In this document: positions 7,037 through 9,205 of the stretch, one piece after another
Layout of the letters: the number at the start of each line of letters is the position of its first letter
How positions within the stretch are numbered: position 1 is the first letter of the stretch
Assembly: GCA_947313765.1 (NCBI GenBank)
Contig: CAMZNQ010000245.1
Location: 1-9,205, forward strand
Length of the DNA stretch: 9,205 nucleotides
Source of the DNA: an uncultured Sulfurovum sp.
Lineage (GTDB): Bacteria; Campylobacterota; Campylobacteria; Campylobacterales; Sulfurovaceae
Direction of reading: 5' to 3'
Translations under genes and position numbers: made by a program
The notes under the pieces: model-generated
What the model saw: only the letters and a program-made list of their open reading frames with translations
Database searches by the model: none
What the model was told of the DNA's origin: nothing

Positions 7037-8803
7037 TTACGCTTTTTCTTGTTTACGAACTCTTAAGCTCAACTCATTTAGCTGTTCTGCCTCAACTGGG
7101 CTTGGAGCTTGTGTCAAGATACATTGTGCTTTTTGTGTTTTAGGGAAGGCGATAACCTCTCTAATGCTTGATGCACCTGTCATCAGCATAATAAGTCTAT
7201 CAAGACCTAGCGCAAACCCACCATGTGGAGGTGCACCAAATTTAAAGGCATCAAGTAAGAAACCAAACTTCTCTTCTGCCTCTTCATCTGAAATCCCCAT
7301 AAGTTTAAAGACCTCTTTTTGAAGCTCCTCTTTATGTATACGGATAGAACCACCACCAAGCTCTGTACCATTGAGTACAATATCATAGGCAACAGATTTT
7401 AACTCTTCAATATCATCATAGACTATCTTACCATTTTCATCTGTTTGAGGCATGGTAAAGGCGTGGTGCATCGCTTTGATTTTACCATCCTCCTCTTCAA
7501 ACATTGGGAAATCCATAACCCATAAGAACTCAAAGGTATCTTTTGGAATTATATTCATAATTTCGGCTAAATGTATTCTAAATCTACCCATGTAGTCCCA
7601 TACAAGTTTTCTGTTACCAGCACCAAAGAAGACAGCATCTCCCTCTTCAAGTTCACAACGTTCAATAATAGCTTGAATGTCATCTTCAGTAAAGAATTTA
7701 GTAAGAGGTCCTTTAAGCCCATCCTCTTTCATTTGGAAGTAACCAAGTCCAGCTGCTCCAAATTTACGAACATAATCTTCAAAACGTTTCATCTCTCTTT
7801 TTGAGAAAATCTCATCACCTTTTGGAACTTTTAGGGCTTTGATTCTGTTCTTTTTGGTGTCTTTAGCGATATTTGAGAAAATAGCATTGTCACAACGCTC
7901 AAAAATATCAATTACATCAACCATTTTGAGGTCATAACGCATATCAGGTTTATCTGAACCATACATCTCCATGGCATCAGAGTAGCTTATTCTATTGAAC
8001 TTAGTTGGAATCTCAAATCCACATTTTGTAAATATGTTATTTATAAGTTTTTCAGCTACATCAATGACATCCTCTTGGTCACAAAAACTCATCTCAACAT
8101 CTATTTGGGTAAACTCTGGTTGTCTATCTGCTCTTAAATCTTCATCTCTAAAACATTTAGCAATCTGAAAATAACGGTCAAAACCACCGACCATTAACAA
8201 CTGTTTAAAAAGTTGTGGTGACTGTGGAAGTGCATAAAACTCACCACTATGTACACGGCTTGGCACAAGATAATCTCTAGCTCCCTCTGGAGTTGATTTG
8301 GTAATAATTGGTGTCTCTACCTCTAAAAAACCAAGTTCATCAAGAATGTTTCTAGCAGAGATAGTAGCTTTTGAACGGAGTTTGAAAATATCATAAGATT
8401 TTTTTTTTTTTTTCGCTAAATATCTATATTTTAGTTTAATCTCTTCATTTACCTTATCATCTCCAAGCTCAAAAGGCATTGGCAGTGATTTGTTTTCAAT
8501 AATAAGCTTATCTGCAACAATCTCAACTTTACCAGTTTTAAGTTTAGGGTTTTCAAGCCCCTCTCCTCTAGCACGTACTTTTCCTGTTACAATTAGTACA
8601 AATTGGTCACGTACTCCTTCAGCTAGTTTATGAGCCTCTGCATTGTCAGCAGGGTCACAAACAATCTGTACTACTTGGTCTTTATCTCGTAGGTCGATGA
8701 AAATCAATCCACCGTGGTCACGGCGACTAGATACCCAACCAGATACTGTTACCGTCTCTCCAATATGTGTTTCGTTTACATCAGCACAATAGTGTCTTCT
8801 CAC
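7037..8803 (-). CDS. aspS: aspartyl-tRNA synthetase, probably non-discriminating (Asp/Asn)
   Basis: This class II synthetase charges tRNA-Asp with aspartate. Read from GTG 8803 it has 588 residues, normal for bacterial AspRS. GTG is preferred because GAGGA lies 7 bases upstream and the protein then begins MRRHYC like its relatives; the upstream ATG (8821) has no ribosome site. An N-terminal OB-fold (about 15-105) is followed by motif 1 (VETPI, 162-166), [13 protein letters not shown], the QSPQ loop (194-197), motif 2 [16 protein letters not shown] (218-233), a GAD-type insertion and motif 3 GLDR with R536. H30 (RRDHGG) and G82 (GEGLENP) match residues linked to non-discriminating AspRS, which also charges tRNA-Asn for GatCAB amidation. 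Residues 130-135 read AKKKKK, from a 15-A run, where the family has the conserved DLR of YRYLDLR; see findings. The rest looks intact. Confidence 0.94.
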   Translation of the reverse strand: MRRHYCADVNETHIGETVTVSGWVSSRRDHGGLIFIDLRDKDQVVQIVCDPADNAEAHKLAEGVRDQFVLIVTGKVRARGEGLENPKLKTGKVEIVADKLIIENKSLPMPFELGDDKVNEEIKLKYRYLAKKKKKSYDIFKLRSKATISARNILDELGFLEVETPIITKSTPEGARDYLVPSRVHSGEFYALPQSPQLFKQLLMVGGFDRYFQIAKCFRDEDLRADRQPEFTQIDVEMSFCDQEDVIDVAEKLINNIFTKCGFEIPTKFNRISYSDAMEMYGSDKPDMRYDLKMVDVIDIFERCDNAIFSNIAKDTKKNRIKALKVPKGDEIFSKREMKRFEDYVRKFGAAGLGYFQMKEDGLKGPLTKFFTEDDIQAIIERCELEEGDAVFFGAGNRKLVWDYMGRFRIHLAEIMNIIPKDTFEFLWVMDFPMFEEEDGKIKAMHHAFTMPQTDENGKIVYDDIEELKSVAYDIVLNGTELGGGSIRIHKEELQKEVFKLMGISDEEAEEKFGFLLDAFKFGAPPHGGFALGLDRLIMLMTGASSIREVIAFPKTQKAQCILTQAPSPVEAEQLNELSLRVRKQEKA

Positions 8804-8815
8804 AGTTATTTCCTC
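8804..8815 (-). promoter_or_regulatory. ribosome binding site that sets the aspS start at GTG
   Basis: On the minus strand GAGGA (complement of 8811-8815) precedes GTG (8803-8801) with a 7-base spacer. This site lies inside the six-codon extension that an ATG start at 8821 would give. The sequence before that ATG (TATTTTTGTATAA) has no purine-rich site. Confidence 0.75.
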
Positions 8816-8856
8816 TATCATTTATACAAAAATATACAAACTTAAATTTTTTTGCG

Positions 8857-8865
8857 ATTATATCA
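8857..8865 (-). promoter_or_regulatory. extended -10 promoter for aspS-adk
   Basis: The minus strand reads TGATATAAT (complement of 8857-8865), a perfect TATAAT with an upstream TGN extension. The start would be near 8850, giving a leader of about 47 bases to the aspS GTG. It lies immediately after the stop of the 37-residue gene, so aspS and adk can be expressed separately from the upstream tcdA-like unit. Confidence 0.6.
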
Positions 8866-8868
8866 TAA

Positions 8869-8982
8869 TTAGCTAAAGTCTGTATCAAATATAATACCCA
8901 AAATAATAGACCCAAAAACAATAAAGAGTAAGACTCTACTTAAAAATTGTTCTGTATAATATTTTTTTAAAAACTTCTTCAT
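8869..8982 (-). CDS. 37-residue single-pass membrane peptide, function unknown
   Basis: This short gene encodes a 37-residue protein starting MKKFLKKYYTEQFLSRV. A basic N-terminus (five Lys and one Arg in the first 16 residues) is followed by a hydrophobic stretch at about 17-32 (VLLFIVFGSIILGIIF) and a short acidic end DTDFS. This predicts one membrane helix with the N-terminus in the cytosol. Its ATG directly follows the TAG stop of the tcdA-like gene with no base between them. AAAGG lies 7 bases upstream within the last codons of that gene, which strongly suggests translational coupling. I do not recognise a family. The ribosome site, abutting start and coherent membrane segment argue that it is real rather than a chance frame. 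It could be a small membrane anchor or regulator. Confidence 0.6.
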   Translation of the reverse strand: MKKFLKKYYTEQFLSRVLLFIVFGSIILGIIFDTDFS

Positions 8983-9205
8983 CTATTTACCTTTTAAAAT
9001 TCGTTTAATAGCTTCAGAACATACAGTTAAACCAGTTGCTCCTGTAACTGCAACACATGAACCTTTCTCTTTGCATTTATCCTCTTCAGGAGAAAATACA
9101 ACAGTAAAGTTTCTATTAAATTTAGCTTTTTTAAGCTCATTTCGTATCTTCCGACCTAAAGCATCTCCATGACTTTTCCAAATGGAGGAGACCTCTATTT
9201 TAGAG
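8983..9205 (-). CDS. tcdA: C-terminal part of a TcdA-like tRNA threonylcarbamoyladenosine dehydratase (ThiF/E1 family), 5' end outside window
   Basis: Seventy-three residues are visible up to a TAG stop at 8985-8983; the start lies beyond the right edge. The segment SSIWKSHGDALGRKIRNELKK, then FTVVFSPEE, then GSCVAVTGATGLTVCSEAIK resembles the end of TcdA (CsdL/YgdL) proteins, ATP-using E1-like enzymes that cyclise N6-threonylcarbamoyladenosine at tRNA position 37 to ct6A. The nucleotide-binding N-terminal domain is not visible, so another ThiF-family adenylyltransferase remains possible. Three cysteines occur near the end (KCKEKGSC and TVC). Its stop abuts the start of the 37-residue membrane peptide, and aspS follows. 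The grouping of a tRNA-modifying enzyme with a tRNA synthetase is consistent with a translation-related neighbourhood. Confidence 0.7.
   Translation of the reverse strand, partial: SKIEVSSIWKSHGDALGRKIRNELKKAKFNRNFTVVFSPEEDKCKEKGSCVAVTGATGLTVCSEAIKRILKGK

Noticed and set aside
7207..7392. same-strand out-of-frame reading frame within aspS
   Set aside because: It lies wholly inside the conserved motif 3 region of aspS and has no start signals of its own.

Overview
The window is AT-rich chromosomal DNA, and every recognisable protein is of Campylobacterota (Epsilonproteobacteria) type. It most resembles free-living relatives such as Sulfurimonas or Sulfurovum, but the genus is an inference. 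The supporting signs are an aspS-adk pair on one strand, an AspRS with non-discriminating residues, a gyrA-asd-yqhA-hemE run, extended -10 promoters without clear -35 boxes, and short intergenic spaces. No tRNA, rRNA, CRISPR array, insertion sequence or transposase was found.

Left half, plus strand. The window opens inside gyrA (five C-terminal beta-pinwheel blades, ending at 795). A 263-base spacer carries a hairpin and a candidate promoter. Next comes a small exported four-cysteine protein of unknown function (1059-1454), followed by a perfect 12-bp hairpin. A promoter-like site then precedes a tightly packed unit: asd (aspartate-semialdehyde dehydrogenase), a UPF0114/YqhA membrane protein, and hemE (uroporphyrinogen decarboxylase). 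The junctions in this unit are 1 base apart or overlap by 1 base. A 9-bp hairpin follows hemE.

Middle. rhlE, a DEAD-box RNA helicase with a Gly/Arg/Asn/Ser-rich tail, lies on the minus strand, convergent with hemE. Its divergent neighbour is a 156-residue protein resembling a single target-recognition domain of a type I restriction specificity subunit. No hsdM or hsdR is visible. The 361-base gap between them holds an outward TATAAT for rhlE and a perfect 11-bp inverted repeat around a TATACT box in front of the HsdS-like gene.

Right half, minus strand. Reading leftward from the right edge: the C-terminus of a TcdA-like (ThiF/E1 family) tRNA-modification enzyme, a 37-residue single-pass membrane peptide starting immediately after its stop codon, aspS and adk. 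aspS probably starts at a GTG (8803), not the upstream ATG, and has its own extended -10 promoter. Its most unusual feature is an A15 run on the coding strand that encodes Ala-Lys5 exactly where AspRS normally has the conserved YLDLR segment. adk ends only 3 bases from the convergent HsdS-like gene.

Functionally this is mainly housekeeping: DNA topology, the aspartate amino-acid pathway, haem synthesis, RNA remodelling, nucleotide balance and tRNA charging/modification. The accessory-looking items are the small exported protein, the 37-residue peptide and the solitary HsdS-like gene. I see no complete novel multi-gene system. The best leads are the altered aspS segment and the orphan HsdS-like gene with its possible operator.
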